A stretch of 31,185 bases of DNA, taken from the NCBI GenBank assembly GCA_039811865.1, contig JBDHZK010000011.1, positions 1 through 31,185 on the forward strand, given 5' to 3'. Positions 1-7,242 of the stretch are shown here, piece by piece. The DNA comes from JBDHZK01 sp039811865. GTDB taxonomy: Bacteria; Actinomycetota; Actinomycetes; Propionibacteriales; Propionibacteriaceae. The first letter of the stretch is position 1. Each line of letters starts with the position of its first letter. Below the pieces are notes generated by a model. It was not told the origin of the DNA, did not search any database, and was given only the letters and a program-made list of their open reading frames with translations. Both the position numbers and the translations under genes were made by a program.

Positions 1-45
1 GACTTCGTTTGGACTCGCGCTCGTTCGGGCTCCCCGGGGGTCGGC

Positions 46-142
46 GCTAACGGAAGCCCTCACCGAGGACTCCTCCAACCGGCCGAGGGCCTCCCTTGAA
101 CGAAAGCCCTCGAAGGCTAACCGAAGCCCTCACCGAGGACTC
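46..142. repeat. pair of 27-nt direct repeats flanking the end of hemQ
   Basis: Bases 46-72 and 116-142 are the same over 27 nt except for one base, with a 70-nt period. The second copy contains the stop codon and last codons of hemQ (stop at 130-132), so the first copy looks like a duplicate of the gene's 3' end. A third, shorter relative (GAAAGCCCTCG) lies at 102-112. The bases from 1 to 45 show nothing recognisable. Confidence 0.7.
84..112 (-). terminator. possible hairpin downstream of hemQ
   Basis: CGAGGGC at 84-90 and GCCCTCG at 106-112 form a perfect 7-bp stem with a 15-nt loop, 18 nt past the hemQ stop. There is no T-run, so calling it a terminator is an inference from its position. 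Confidence 0.25.
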
Positions 143-834
143 AGCCGGGGCTGCCGATCCGCCCATTCGGCCAGGCTTACCCGGACGCCTGCGTGGAAGG
201 GGATCTCCTCGCGCACGTGCCGGCGCGCCTCGACGGCCCGCAGGTCACGCATGAGGTCCACGATGCGGTGCATCGCCGGGGCCTCGAAGGCCAACAAGAA
301 CTCGTAGTCACCCAACCCGAACGAGGCAACCGTGTTGGCTCGGACGTCCGCGTAATCGCGTGCGGCCAGGCCGTGCTCGCGCAACATGCGGGAGCGATCC
401 TGCGGGGGCAGCAAGAACCAGTCGTAGGACCGCACGAAGGGGTACAGGCAGATGTAGGCTCCCGGCGCCTCCCCCGCGAGGAATGCCGGCACGTGCGCGC
501 GGTTGAACTCCGCGGGCCGGTGCACGCCGATCGCCGACCAGGTGGGGCGCAGGTGCTCCCCGAACGGGCACGCCAGCAGCCGATGGTAGGCCTCCTGCAG
601 CGCCTCCACCGACTCGGCGTGGCACCAAAGCAGGAGGTCGGCGCCGGCGCGAAACGCAGCCAGGTCGTACCAGCCGCGGACGCTCACCCCGCTCAGCGCG
701 GTGACGCCCGTGTGTACCACGTCGGCCCGCTCGGCGGCGTTCCCGGGCAGCGATCCGACCCGCTCGAAGACGGCGTACAGCACGTACGCCGTGCCAGCGT
801 TGATCGCGTCGATGTCGACCGGCTCCTGGCTCAC
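130..834 (-). CDS. hemQ: coproheme decarboxylase HemQ (ChdC), chlorite dismutase-like family
   Basis: A 234-residue protein matching the actinobacterial HemQ/ChdC family. This enzyme uses peroxide to decarboxylate the two propionates of coproheme III and so makes haem b, the last step of the coproporphyrin branch. The conserved block YPFVRSYDWFLL (131-142) carries the Tyr (Y137) that aligns with the radical-forming Tyr of the family. H154 in REHGLAAR is the likely proximal haem ligand. The stretch DVRANTVASFGLGDYE and the EARRHVREEIPF segment near 202-213 are also typical. The GTG start (834-832) overlaps the hemH stop as GTGA, so it is the third gene of hemA-hemH-hemQ and is translationally coupled. 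The repeat at 116-142 covers its 3' end. The residue assignments come from family knowledge. Confidence 0.95.
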   Translation of the reverse strand: MSQEPVDIDAINAGTAYVLYAVFERVGSLPGNAAERADVVHTGVTALSGVSVRGWYDLAAFRAGADLLLWCHAESVEALQEAYHRLLACPFGEHLRPTWSAIGVHRPAEFNRAHVPAFLAGEAPGAYICLYPFVRSYDWFLLPPQDRSRMLREHGLAARDYADVRANTVASFGLGDYEFLLAFEAPAMHRIVDLMRDLRAVEARRHVREEIPFHAGVRVSLAEWADRQPRLSPR

Positions 835-1913
835 CGAGCCTCCTTCTTCGCTTCCGGCAACCCGTGCTGGCCAGCGCCCGGTGGCCGTCCCGCTGCGCAG
901 CAGTGGTCGGCGCAGCGCGGCTCCCAGGCGGGCAGTGCGCCGACGACGGCCGCGGGCCGGCCGTCCAACCGTTCGCGGACGGCCTCAACCAGCGAAGCCA
1001 CGAAAGCCGGATGCGTCCCGACCGTCGCTGCCCTGATGAAGCCAAGTCCAAGATCATGGGCCGTGCGCGCCGCCTCGGTGTCCAGGTCGTAGACGACCTC
1101 CATGTGGTCGGCGATGAACCCGATCGGGGCCACCACGACGGCCTTGCGCCCGCGCCGCGCGATGTCGGCCAGCGCGTCGTTGATGTCCGGCTCGAGCCAG
1201 GGCACCTGCGGTGGCCCAGACCGAGAGCAGTAGACCAGGCGCGACGGCAGTTGGACGCCGCTCGCCCGCGCCACCTGGTCCCGCACCAGGCGCGCAACCT
1301 CCTCGTGCTGACCCAGGTAGGACGCCGGCCGGGCGACGCCGGAGGCCGCCTCCATCGCCAACGGGATCGAGTGGGTGACGAAGACCAGTTCGATGTCTCC
1401 CGCGGCGTAGCCACCCTCGATCAGGTCGCGCACAGCGGCTAGTGCGGCGTCCACGTTGGCCTGGACGAAGCCCGGCGTGTTGAAGTAGGCGCGTACCTGG
1501 TCGATCCGCAGTCCGCCAACCGCGGCGGCCTGGGCGGCGATGTCCTCGCGGTACTGCCGGCAACCCGAGTACGACGAGTAGGCGGCGGTGATCAGCGCGA
1601 GGACGCGGCGCCCGCCGGCGTCCGCGATCTGCCGCAGGGCGTCGACGGTGTAGGGATCCCAGTTGCGGTTACCGATCACCACCGGCAGGGCGATGCCGCG
1701 TTCGTGGAGCGCCGCCTGCAGGGCGTCGCGCAGTTCCTGAGTCTTGTCGTTGATCGGCGAGCGGCCGCCGAACAGGCTGTAATGCTCGCCGACTTGGGCC
1801 AGCCGCGCATCTGGGATGTTCTTCCCCGCGGTCACGTTGCGCAGGAACGGGACGACGTCCTCGGGCCGCCTGGGGCCGCCGAAGCCGGCGAGCAGAATCG
1901 CGTCGTAGGTCAT
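831..1913 (-). CDS. hemH: coproporphyrin ferrochelatase (CpfC/HemH)
   Basis: A 360-residue ferrochelatase that inserts Fe(II) into coproporphyrin III, feeding HemQ next door. The start is the ATG at 1913-1911, overlapping the hemA stop as ATGA; an open frame runs further upstream but lies inside hemA. Family marks are FGGPRRPEDV near the N-terminus, SPINDKTQ, GNRNWDPY, VTHSIP with catalytic H181, QVPWLEPD, and PIGFIADHMEVVYDLD with the conserved acidic residue near 272. A C-terminal C-x3-C-C group (C334, C338, C339), with internal cysteines at 118 and 229, is consistent with the [2Fe-2S] cluster of many actinobacterial ferrochelatases; the exact ligand set is not certain. The tail is rich in Ala, Pro and Gly. 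Confidence 0.96.
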   Translation of the reverse strand: MTYDAILLAGFGGPRRPEDVVPFLRNVTAGKNIPDARLAQVGEHYSLFGGRSPINDKTQELRDALQAALHERGIALPVVIGNRNWDPYTVDALRQIADAGGRRVLALITAAYSSYSGCRQYREDIAAQAAAVGGLRIDQVRAYFNTPGFVQANVDAALAAVRDLIEGGYAAGDIELVFVTHSIPLAMEAASGVARPASYLGQHEEVARLVRDQVARASGVQLPSRLVYCSRSGPPQVPWLEPDINDALADIARRGRKAVVVAPIGFIADHMEVVYDLDTEAARTAHDLGLGFIRAATVGTHPAFVASLVEAVRERLDGRPAAVVGALPAWEPRCADHCCAAGRPPGAGQHGLPEAKKEAR

Positions 1914-3160
1914 CCGGCTTCGCCACCCAGAACCTCGATACCCAACACCTCGCGCAGCGCATCTCGGAATTGCTCCTCGCGTCCCTGCGCGCCGGCGGCG
2001 CGAGCCCGGGTGGTCGGCTCGTGAACGAGCGCGGCCGCCAGTCGCCGCAGCGCGCGTCCGGCCTCGGCGGCGCTCACCGTCCCGCCCGCTGGCAGGCGCG
2101 AGAGTTCCCGCTCGACCAGCTCGTCCACGCCGCGCCGCAGCGCGACGACCTCCCCACTCAGAGCCCGGGACGATCGTTGCTCGCGATAGCGGGCCAGGTG
2201 GTCGGCGACGATGCGTTCGGCGGCGACCACCTGCTCCCCAGACGTTTGCGGCGCGGCGCTGACCACATCGGCCAGGGTGAGCAGCAAGACGCCCGGCAGG
2301 TCGCCGACGGCGTCCTCGACGTCTCGGTTCAACGCCAGGTCGAAGACGACCAGTGGGCGGCCGGCGCGCAGTTGCAACACCGGCTCCAGCGAGTCCGCGC
2401 ACACCGACGGCACGCCGGCACCCCGGCAGGCGACGATCACATCCGCGGCCACCAGGGCGGCGGCCATCTCCTCATGGCCGAGCGCCTCGACATCGTGCCG
2501 AGCAGCGAACTCCCCCGCCCGCCCCGACGCCGAATGGACGACGATCCGGGCGCAGCCGCGCTCCCGCAACTGGGCCAGGGACGTCCCGGCGTACGACCCG
2601 GTGCCGGCCAGGACGGCCGTCGCCTTGCCCCAATCGATTCCGGCCTGCGCCGCCAGGTCGAGCGCGACCGAAACCGCGGAGCGTCCGGCGGCGTTCAGAT
2701 CGGTGCGCAGGCCCACGTCCCGGGCGGTCTCCAGGGCGGCCGCGCCGAGCCGTTCCAGCTCCGGGCTCAGCGTGGCGTCGGTCCGGGCCCGGGCCAACGC
2801 CCGACGCACCTGAGCGCGGACCTCCTGCTCCCCCACGACCGCCGCGGACAACCCGCAAGCGACCCGAAACAGGTGGCGGACCGCCTGCTCGCCGCTGTGA
2901 ACGGCCAGCAGGGGCCGCAACGCCTCGTGCGGCCGGCCGGCCGCCGCCGCCATCGTTGCGACCGCGTGCTCCACGGCCTCGGCCGGCTCCGCCTCGACGT
3001 CCAGGTAGACCTCGAACCGGTTGCAGGTGCCCAGGACGAACGCGCCACGAACGTCTGGGTGCGCGGTCAACGTGGGGCCGATGCGCTGCGCACCGACCAG
3101 GTCGCCGAGCTGGTTCAGCTCGACCTGGTGGTGTGAGGCCGACAGCAAGATCAGGGACAC
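1910..3160 (-). CDS. hemA: glutamyl-tRNA reductase
   Basis: A 416-residue glutamyl-tRNA reductase, which reduces Glu-tRNA(Glu) with NADPH to glutamate-1-semialdehyde, the first committed and usually rate-setting step of C5 haem synthesis. The catalytic Cys is C46 in GTCNRFEVY, and the strongly conserved GEQEVRAQV lies at 110-118. A Rossmann-type segment with VLAGTGSYAG lies around 183-192, and a C-terminal helical dimerisation region follows. The start is GTG at 3160, ten bases past a GATAAT box. It is the first gene of the leftward operon hemA-hemH-hemQ. hemL, which makes the next enzyme, is not in the window. Confidence 0.96.
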   Translation of the reverse strand: MSLILLSASHHQVELNQLGDLVGAQRIGPTLTAHPDVRGAFVLGTCNRFEVYLDVEAEPAEAVEHAVATMAAAAGRPHEALRPLLAVHSGEQAVRHLFRVACGLSAAVVGEQEVRAQVRRALARARTDATLSPELERLGAAALETARDVGLRTDLNAAGRSAVSVALDLAAQAGIDWGKATAVLAGTGSYAGTSLAQLRERGCARIVVHSASGRAGEFAARHDVEALGHEEMAAALVAADVIVACRGAGVPSVCADSLEPVLQLRAGRPLVVFDLALNRDVEDAVGDLPGVLLLTLADVVSAAPQTSGEQVVAAERIVADHLARYREQRSSRALSGEVVALRRGVDELVERELSRLPAGGTVSAAEAGRALRRLAAALVHEPTTRARAAGAQGREEQFRDALREVLGIEVLGGEAG

Positions 3161-3168
3161 AATGCGCC

Positions 3169-3204
3169 CGATTATCCCCTTTCCGGCCGCAGTGGCGATA
3201 ATCG
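3169..3204. promoter_or_regulatory. divergent hemA/hemE promoter region with facing GATAAT boxes
   Basis: CGATTATC (3169-3176) and GATAATCG (3197-3204) are perfect inverted repeats with a 20-nt spacer in the 48-bp gap between hemA and hemE. On the plus strand GATAAT (3197-3202) lies six bases before the hemE GTG. On the minus strand GATAAT (3176-3171) lies ten bases before the hemA GTG. Each fits a -10 hexamer (TANNNT-like), implying leaderless or almost leaderless mRNAs and overlapping promoters. The boxes are seen; the promoter role is inferred. Confidence 0.6.
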
Positions 3205-3208
3205 CTCG

Positions 3209-4255
3209 GTGAGTGTCGCTCTGCCGGCCCAGCCCCGCCCCGCCGGGTCGAATCCCGGCCTACTGCTCGCCTACGCGGGCGAAAGACCGGAGCGTCTGCC
3301 GGTTTGGTTCATGCGGCAGGCCGGCAGATCGCTGCCCGAATACCGCGCCGCCCGCGCCGGCACGGACATGCTGAGCGCGTGCTGCACCCCGGAGCTGGTG
3401 GCCGAGATCACCGCCCAACCGGTCCGCCGCCACGGTGTCGACGCCGGCATCTTCTTCTCCGACATCGTCACGCCGCTGTACTGCAGCGGCGTCGAAGTGG
3501 AGATCGCGGCCGGCATCGGTCCGGTATTCGCCGATCCGGTGCGCGACACCGCCGCGCTGGAGCGTCTGGTCGCCCACGCCCCCGGCGGTCTGGACGTGAT
3601 CACCCGGGCCGCCCGGCTGGCCGCCGACGAGCTGGACGTTCCGCTGATCGGGTTCGCCGGGGCGCCGTTCACTTTGGCCGCCTACGCGGTGGAGGGACGC
3701 TCCACCAGGGATCACCTCGCGGCCCGCACCCTGATGCATTCCGAACCCGCACTGTGGGACCGGCTGATGACCTGGATGGCCGACCAATCCGGCGCCTTCT
3801 TGGCCGCGCAGGTCGACGGCGGGGCCCGGGCCGTCCAACTGTTCGACTCGTGGGCGGGCTCGCTGTCGGTGGCCGACTACACCCGCTTCGCCGCCCCGTA
3901 CAGCGCGCGGGCCATCTCCTGGGTGGCCGGACGCGTACCGGTCGTCGCATTCGGCACCGGCACGTCGGAGTTCCTGCCGCAACTGCGTGCCGCCGGCGCG
4001 GACGTCGTCGGCGTCGACCACCGCATCGGCTTGGACGAAGCATCGCGGCGGCTGGGCGACACGACGCCAGTACAGGGCAACATCGACCCCGCCTTCTTGG
4101 CGGCGCCCTGGCCGGCGCTCGAACGCCACGTCCGCGACGTGATCGAGCGGGGCCGGCGCGCCCCGGCGCACGTGGTCAACCTCGGCCACGGCGTCCCGCC
4201 CCAGACCGACCCCGGCGTCCTGACCGCGCTGGTCGAGTTGGTGCATTCGCTGTGA
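3209..4255 (+). CDS. hemE: uroporphyrinogen decarboxylase
   Basis: A 348-residue HemE, which decarboxylates the four acetates of uroporphyrinogen III to give coproporphyrinogen III in the cytosol. Signature segments are PVWFMRQAGRSLPEYR near 31-46 (substrate-binding Arg residues), FSDIVTPL near 84-91 (catalytic Asp), GFAGAPFTLAAYAVEG, and the C-terminal LGHGVPPQTDPGVL. The GTG start at 3209 is six bases after GATAAT and has no Shine-Dalgarno sequence, consistent with a leaderless message. It is the first gene of hemE-hemC-hemD; its stop overlaps the hemC start as GTGA. Confidence 0.97.
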   Translation: MSVALPAQPRPAGSNPGLLLAYAGERPERLPVWFMRQAGRSLPEYRAARAGTDMLSACCTPELVAEITAQPVRRHGVDAGIFFSDIVTPLYCSGVEVEIAAGIGPVFADPVRDTAALERLVAHAPGGLDVITRAARLAADELDVPLIGFAGAPFTLAAYAVEGRSTRDHLAARTLMHSEPALWDRLMTWMADQSGAFLAAQVDGGARAVQLFDSWAGSLSVADYTRFAAPYSARAISWVAGRVPVVAFGTGTSEFLPQLRAAGADVVGVDHRIGLDEASRRLGDTTPVQGNIDPAFLAAPWPALERHVRDVIERGRRAPAHVVNLGHGVPPQTDPGVLTALVELVHSL

Positions 4256-5151
4256 TCCGGATCGGGACGCGCGCCTCGGCCCTGGCGCTCACGCAGGCCG
4301 GATTCGTCGGTCAGAGACTGGCCGCGCTGACCGGGGACGACTTCGAGCTCGTGCGCATCACGACCGAGGGGGACGTCCGCGATGAGCCGCTGGCGTCCCT
4401 CGGCGGACAGGGTGTCTTCGTGACGGCGGTGCGCGAGGCCTTGCTGGCAGGGCATTGCGACCTCGCCGTCCACTCGATGAAGGACCTGCCCAGCGCCTGC
4501 GCGCCGGGCCTGGCGTTCGGTGCGATCCCGGCCAGGCAAGACCCGGCCGACGTCCTTTGCGCCCGTGACGGCCTCACTTTGGTGACGCTGCCCGTCGGGG
4601 CGAAGGTTGGCACCGGGTCGCCCCGGCGGGCCGCCCAACTGCGACGCCTCCGCCCCGACCTGGAGGTCGTCGGCGTCCGCGGCAACGTGCCGACCCGCCT
4701 GCGGCGAGTCGCGCAGGGTGACCTCGACGCCGTCGTCCTCGCCCGGGCGGGGCTGGCGCGCCTGGGGCTGGTCGACGAAATCTCGCAGGTCTTCGGCGCG
4801 GACGAGTTGCTGCCGTCGGCCGGCCAGGGCGCCTTGGCGGTGGAGTGCCGTCCGTCGACGGCCGCCGACGGACCGCTCGCGGACGCGTTGAGCGCTTTCG
4901 ACGACTCGGCGGCGCGGCTGGAGGTGACCGCCGAGCGCGCGGTTCTGGAGGGGTTGGGCGCCGGCTGTTCGGCACCGATCGGCGTGCGGGCCGACTATCG
5001 CGACGGCATCCTGGCCGTGCGGGCGATCGTGTTGAGCACCGACGGCGCTCGGGTCGCCACGGGCAGCGAACTTGGCCCGGCCGCGACCGCGCGGCAGGCG
5101 CGCACGCAGGGCTTGAACCTCGCCACTCGCCTGCCGAGGTCCTTGGATTGA
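4252..5151 (+). CDS. hemC: hydroxymethylbilane synthase (porphobilinogen deaminase)
   Basis: A 299-residue HemC, which polymerises four porphobilinogens into hydroxymethylbilane. It begins VIRIGTRASALALTQ, typical of the family N-terminus, so the GTG at 4252 (overlapping the hemE stop) is the start, although the frame is open far upstream inside hemE. HSMKDLP carries the catalytic Asp (D78). GTGSPRRAAQLRRLRP and VRGNVPTRL bind substrate carboxylates. C239 in GLGAGCSAPIGV is the attachment site of the dipyrromethane cofactor. SAGQGALAVECR is also diagnostic. The stop overlaps the hemD start as TTGA. Confidence 0.97.
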   Translation: MIRIGTRASALALTQAGFVGQRLAALTGDDFELVRITTEGDVRDEPLASLGGQGVFVTAVREALLAGHCDLAVHSMKDLPSACAPGLAFGAIPARQDPADVLCARDGLTLVTLPVGAKVGTGSPRRAAQLRRLRPDLEVVGVRGNVPTRLRRVAQGDLDAVVLARAGLARLGLVDEISQVFGADELLPSAGQGALAVECRPSTAADGPLADALSAFDDSAARLEVTAERAVLEGLGAGCSAPIGVRADYRDGILAVRAIVLSTDGARVATGSELGPAATARQARTQGLNLATRLPRSLD

Positions 5152-5882
5152 CCAGCATCGCGCTGCTTCGCCCCGAGCCCGGACGCCTCGGCGCAGAGCT
5201 CATTCAGGCCGGCCAGCAGGTGGTGCACTGCCCAGTCGTCCGGATCGAGCCGCGACCGCTGGACGGACTGGCCGAGGAGTTGGCTTGGCTGGGCGAAGGC
5301 TGGCTCGTGCTCTCGTCGGCCCGGACGCCGCCGCTGCTGGCGACCGGAACGCCGGTGGCTTCCCTCGCGAGCGTGCGCTGCGCCTGTGTGGGCGCCGCCA
5401 CTGCGCGGGCGGCGCGCGCTGCGGGCATGCACGCCCAGGTGATCGGGGACGCCGCCGCGGAGCGACTGGCCGACCTCCTGCTCGCGGCTCAGCGCAGCCG
5501 CGGCGGGCCGCGACGGGCCCTGCTCGCCGGTGCCGCCGGGGCTCGCCCGGCGCTGACACAGGCACTGGCGGGTGCCGGGTGGGACGTGCGTCGGCTCACC
5601 GTGTACGAGACCGTCTTGGCCCGGCCGTCAGCAGCGGCCCTGGGCGAAGCCGCCGGTTGCGCTGCGCTGCTCGCAGCCGCCGCGTCCCAGGTGGACGCCT
5701 GGGTCGCGTTGGGCGCCCCGCGGGACGTCCGCTGGATCGCCCTCGGTCAGCCTTCGGCGGACGCGGTTCGCCGACAGGGCTGGCACCCGATCGTCGCGCC
5801 GACACCTTCCGCCGCCGGGGTCTTGACCGCCCTCGCGCAGTTGAGCGAGAAGGACGCGCCGGCTACCCGAATGCCTGAATGA
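5148..5882 (+). CDS. hemD: uroporphyrinogen-III synthase
   Basis: A 244-residue HemD, which cyclises hydroxymethylbilane with inversion of ring D. The family has little sequence conservation. The call rests on LLRPEPGRLGAELIQAG at the N-terminus, LVLSSARTPPLLA near 52-64, VGAATARAARAAG near 82-94, a middle LLAGAAGARPALTQAL segment and a C-terminal ALGQPSADAVRRQG, together with its place directly after hemC. The start is TTG at 5148, overlapping the hemC stop as TTGA. Unlike Streptomyces, where HemD is fused to a uroporphyrinogen methyltransferase, this is a stand-alone synthase. Its last 20 bases overlap the 3' end of the convergent oxidase gene. Confidence 0.92.
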   Translation: MTSIALLRPEPGRLGAELIQAGQQVVHCPVVRIEPRPLDGLAEELAWLGEGWLVLSSARTPPLLATGTPVASLASVRCACVGAATARAARAAGMHAQVIGDAAAERLADLLLAAQRSRGGPRRALLAGAAGARPALTQALAGAGWDVRRLTVYETVLARPSAAALGEAAGCAALLAAAASQVDAWVALGAPRDVRWIALGQPSADAVRRQGWHPIVAPTPSAAGVLTALAQLSEKDAPATRMPE

Positions 5883-7242
5883 GTCCAGCCGCGGCGCTCC
5901 GACCCGACGCGATGCAGTCGGGGAGCCCAACGCCGCGATAGCTGGCGCCGGCCAGCCGCCACGCCGGCCGAGCCGCCATCGCCTGGTCGATGCGTTCCAG
6001 GCGCGCCGCGTGGCCCACCGTGTACCTGGGCATCACCGCTGGCCAGCGCGTGATTCGGCGAATGACGGGCGTCCGGAAACGCCCCAGCGCCCCCGCCAGA
6101 TCGCGCTCGACCGCAGCGAAGACGTCGGAATCGGAGCGGTCGCTCAACCAACGCGATCGGTGCGGTAGGAAGGCCCGGATCAGGTCGTGGCCAGCGGGCG
6201 CGCGCCCGGGCCACTTGCCCGAGCTGAAGGTGCAGCCGCTGAAACTGGTGCGCGATCGGTTCGCGCCCGCCTCGAGGAACCCGTGGCCGGCCAGCGGACG
6301 CTCGAACGAACCGGGGGCGAAGCCGAGCGTCACCACGGCGGTCGAGCCGTGCGGGATCTCGCGCAGCACCTGCGCCGCGCCCGGAACGTCCGCCTCTAAC
6401 AGAGCGGCCGTCGCGGGCGCCGGTGTGGCGATGACGAGCGCGTCGGCGATCAGCTTGTCGCCGGGGAGTTGGACGTTGGTCACGGCCGAATCCTGGTGCA
6501 GCGCCAGGACGCTCCCACCCAGCCGTTCGGCGTAGTCGGGATGGGCCCGTAACCGGTCGGCGGCGGCGTCGACCAGTTCGCCCAAGCCGCCCGACAGGCT
6601 CCGAAACGGCTGCCCCGGGCCGCGTCGGCGGGCCGCCTTGCCGGCGCGCCAGCTCGCCACCAACAGGCTGCGTGACTGCTGGGAGTAAGTCCGCAACTGC
6701 GGCAGGACGCTGTCGAGGCTCAGTTCGTCGATCGAGGTGCCGTAGATGCCGCCGAGCAGGGGGTCTGCCAGCCGCTCGACGACGCCGTCACCGAGGCGCC
6801 GGCGCAGGAACGCACCGATCGCGACGTCCGGGGTGCCGAGCGTTGGTGGCATCACCAGATCGGCAGCCGCTCGCAGCTTCTGCCCGAGCGTGAACAGCCG
6901 CGTGCGAGCGAACGGCCCGAGCCGGGTGGGCAGCACCAGGCCCATGCCATCTGGCAGCGGGACGAAGTCGTCGGACAGGTGCAGATCGACGCTCCGCGGC
7001 TCCTGCACGCCGATCAGCCGTCCGGCCAGCCCCAGCTGGGTGGCCAGTTCGAGGGCGGCCGGCCGATAGGCGACGAACGAGTCCGGGCCGTGCTCGATGG
7101 TGAAGCCTTCGGCGTGTTCGGTGACGATCTTGCCGCCTAGCCGAGTCGCCGCGTCCACCAGAGTCACCTGGGCGCCCGCCTCCAGCAGGTCGAGCGCGGC
7201 GCTGATCCCTGCGATCCCTGCGCCGACGACCACGACTCTCAT
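5863..7242 (-). CDS. hemY: coproporphyrinogen III oxidase (CgoX, HemY/HemG-type flavoprotein)
   Basis: A 459-residue FAD-dependent porphyrinogen oxidase. The N-terminal dinucleotide-binding motif VVVVGAGIAGISAALDLLEAG is followed by GGKIVTEHAEGFTIEHGPDSFV, which is typical of PPOX/CgoX. The C-terminus ASYRGVGLPDCIASGRSAA closes the FAD site. In organisms with HemQ this enzyme oxidises coproporphyrinogen III to coproporphyrin III, so that role is inferred from the neighbouring hemQ; older annotations would call it protoporphyrinogen oxidase. The start is the ATG at 7242-7240, overlapping the stop of the upstream radical SAM gene as ATGA. Its 3' end overlaps hemD by 20 bp in convergent orientation. 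Confidence 0.94.
   Translation of the reverse strand: MRVVVVGAGIAGISAALDLLEAGAQVTLVDAATRLGGKIVTEHAEGFTIEHGPDSFVAYRPAALELATQLGLAGRLIGVQEPRSVDLHLSDDFVPLPDGMGLVLPTRLGPFARTRLFTLGQKLRAAADLVMPPTLGTPDVAIGAFLRRRLGDGVVERLADPLLGGIYGTSIDELSLDSVLPQLRTYSQQSRSLLVASWRAGKAARRRGPGQPFRSLSGGLGELVDAAADRLRAHPDYAERLGGSVLALHQDSAVTNVQLPGDKLIADALVIATPAPATAALLEADVPGAAQVLREIPHGSTAVVTLGFAPGSFERPLAGHGFLEAGANRSRTSFSGCTFSSGKWPGRAPAGHDLIRAFLPHRSRWLSDRSDSDVFAAVERDLAGALGRFRTPVIRRITRWPAVMPRYTVGHAARLERIDQAMAARPAWRLAGASYRGVGLPDCIASGRSAAAGLIQAFG

Noticed and set aside
193..1092. 299-codon plus-strand frame opposite hemQ and hemH
   Set aside because: It lies antisense to two clear enzyme genes and shows no conserved motif.
3161..3208. 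Rex-type redox operator in the hemA-hemE spacer
   Set aside because: Rex controls haem genes in Streptomyces, but no TGTGAAC-N3-TTCACA-like site is present here.
3304..4251. Upstream extension of the hemC frame through hemE, as a possible fusion protein
   Set aside because: The extension is Arg/Gly/Pro-rich shadow sequence; the HemC family N-terminus begins exactly at the GTG at 4252.
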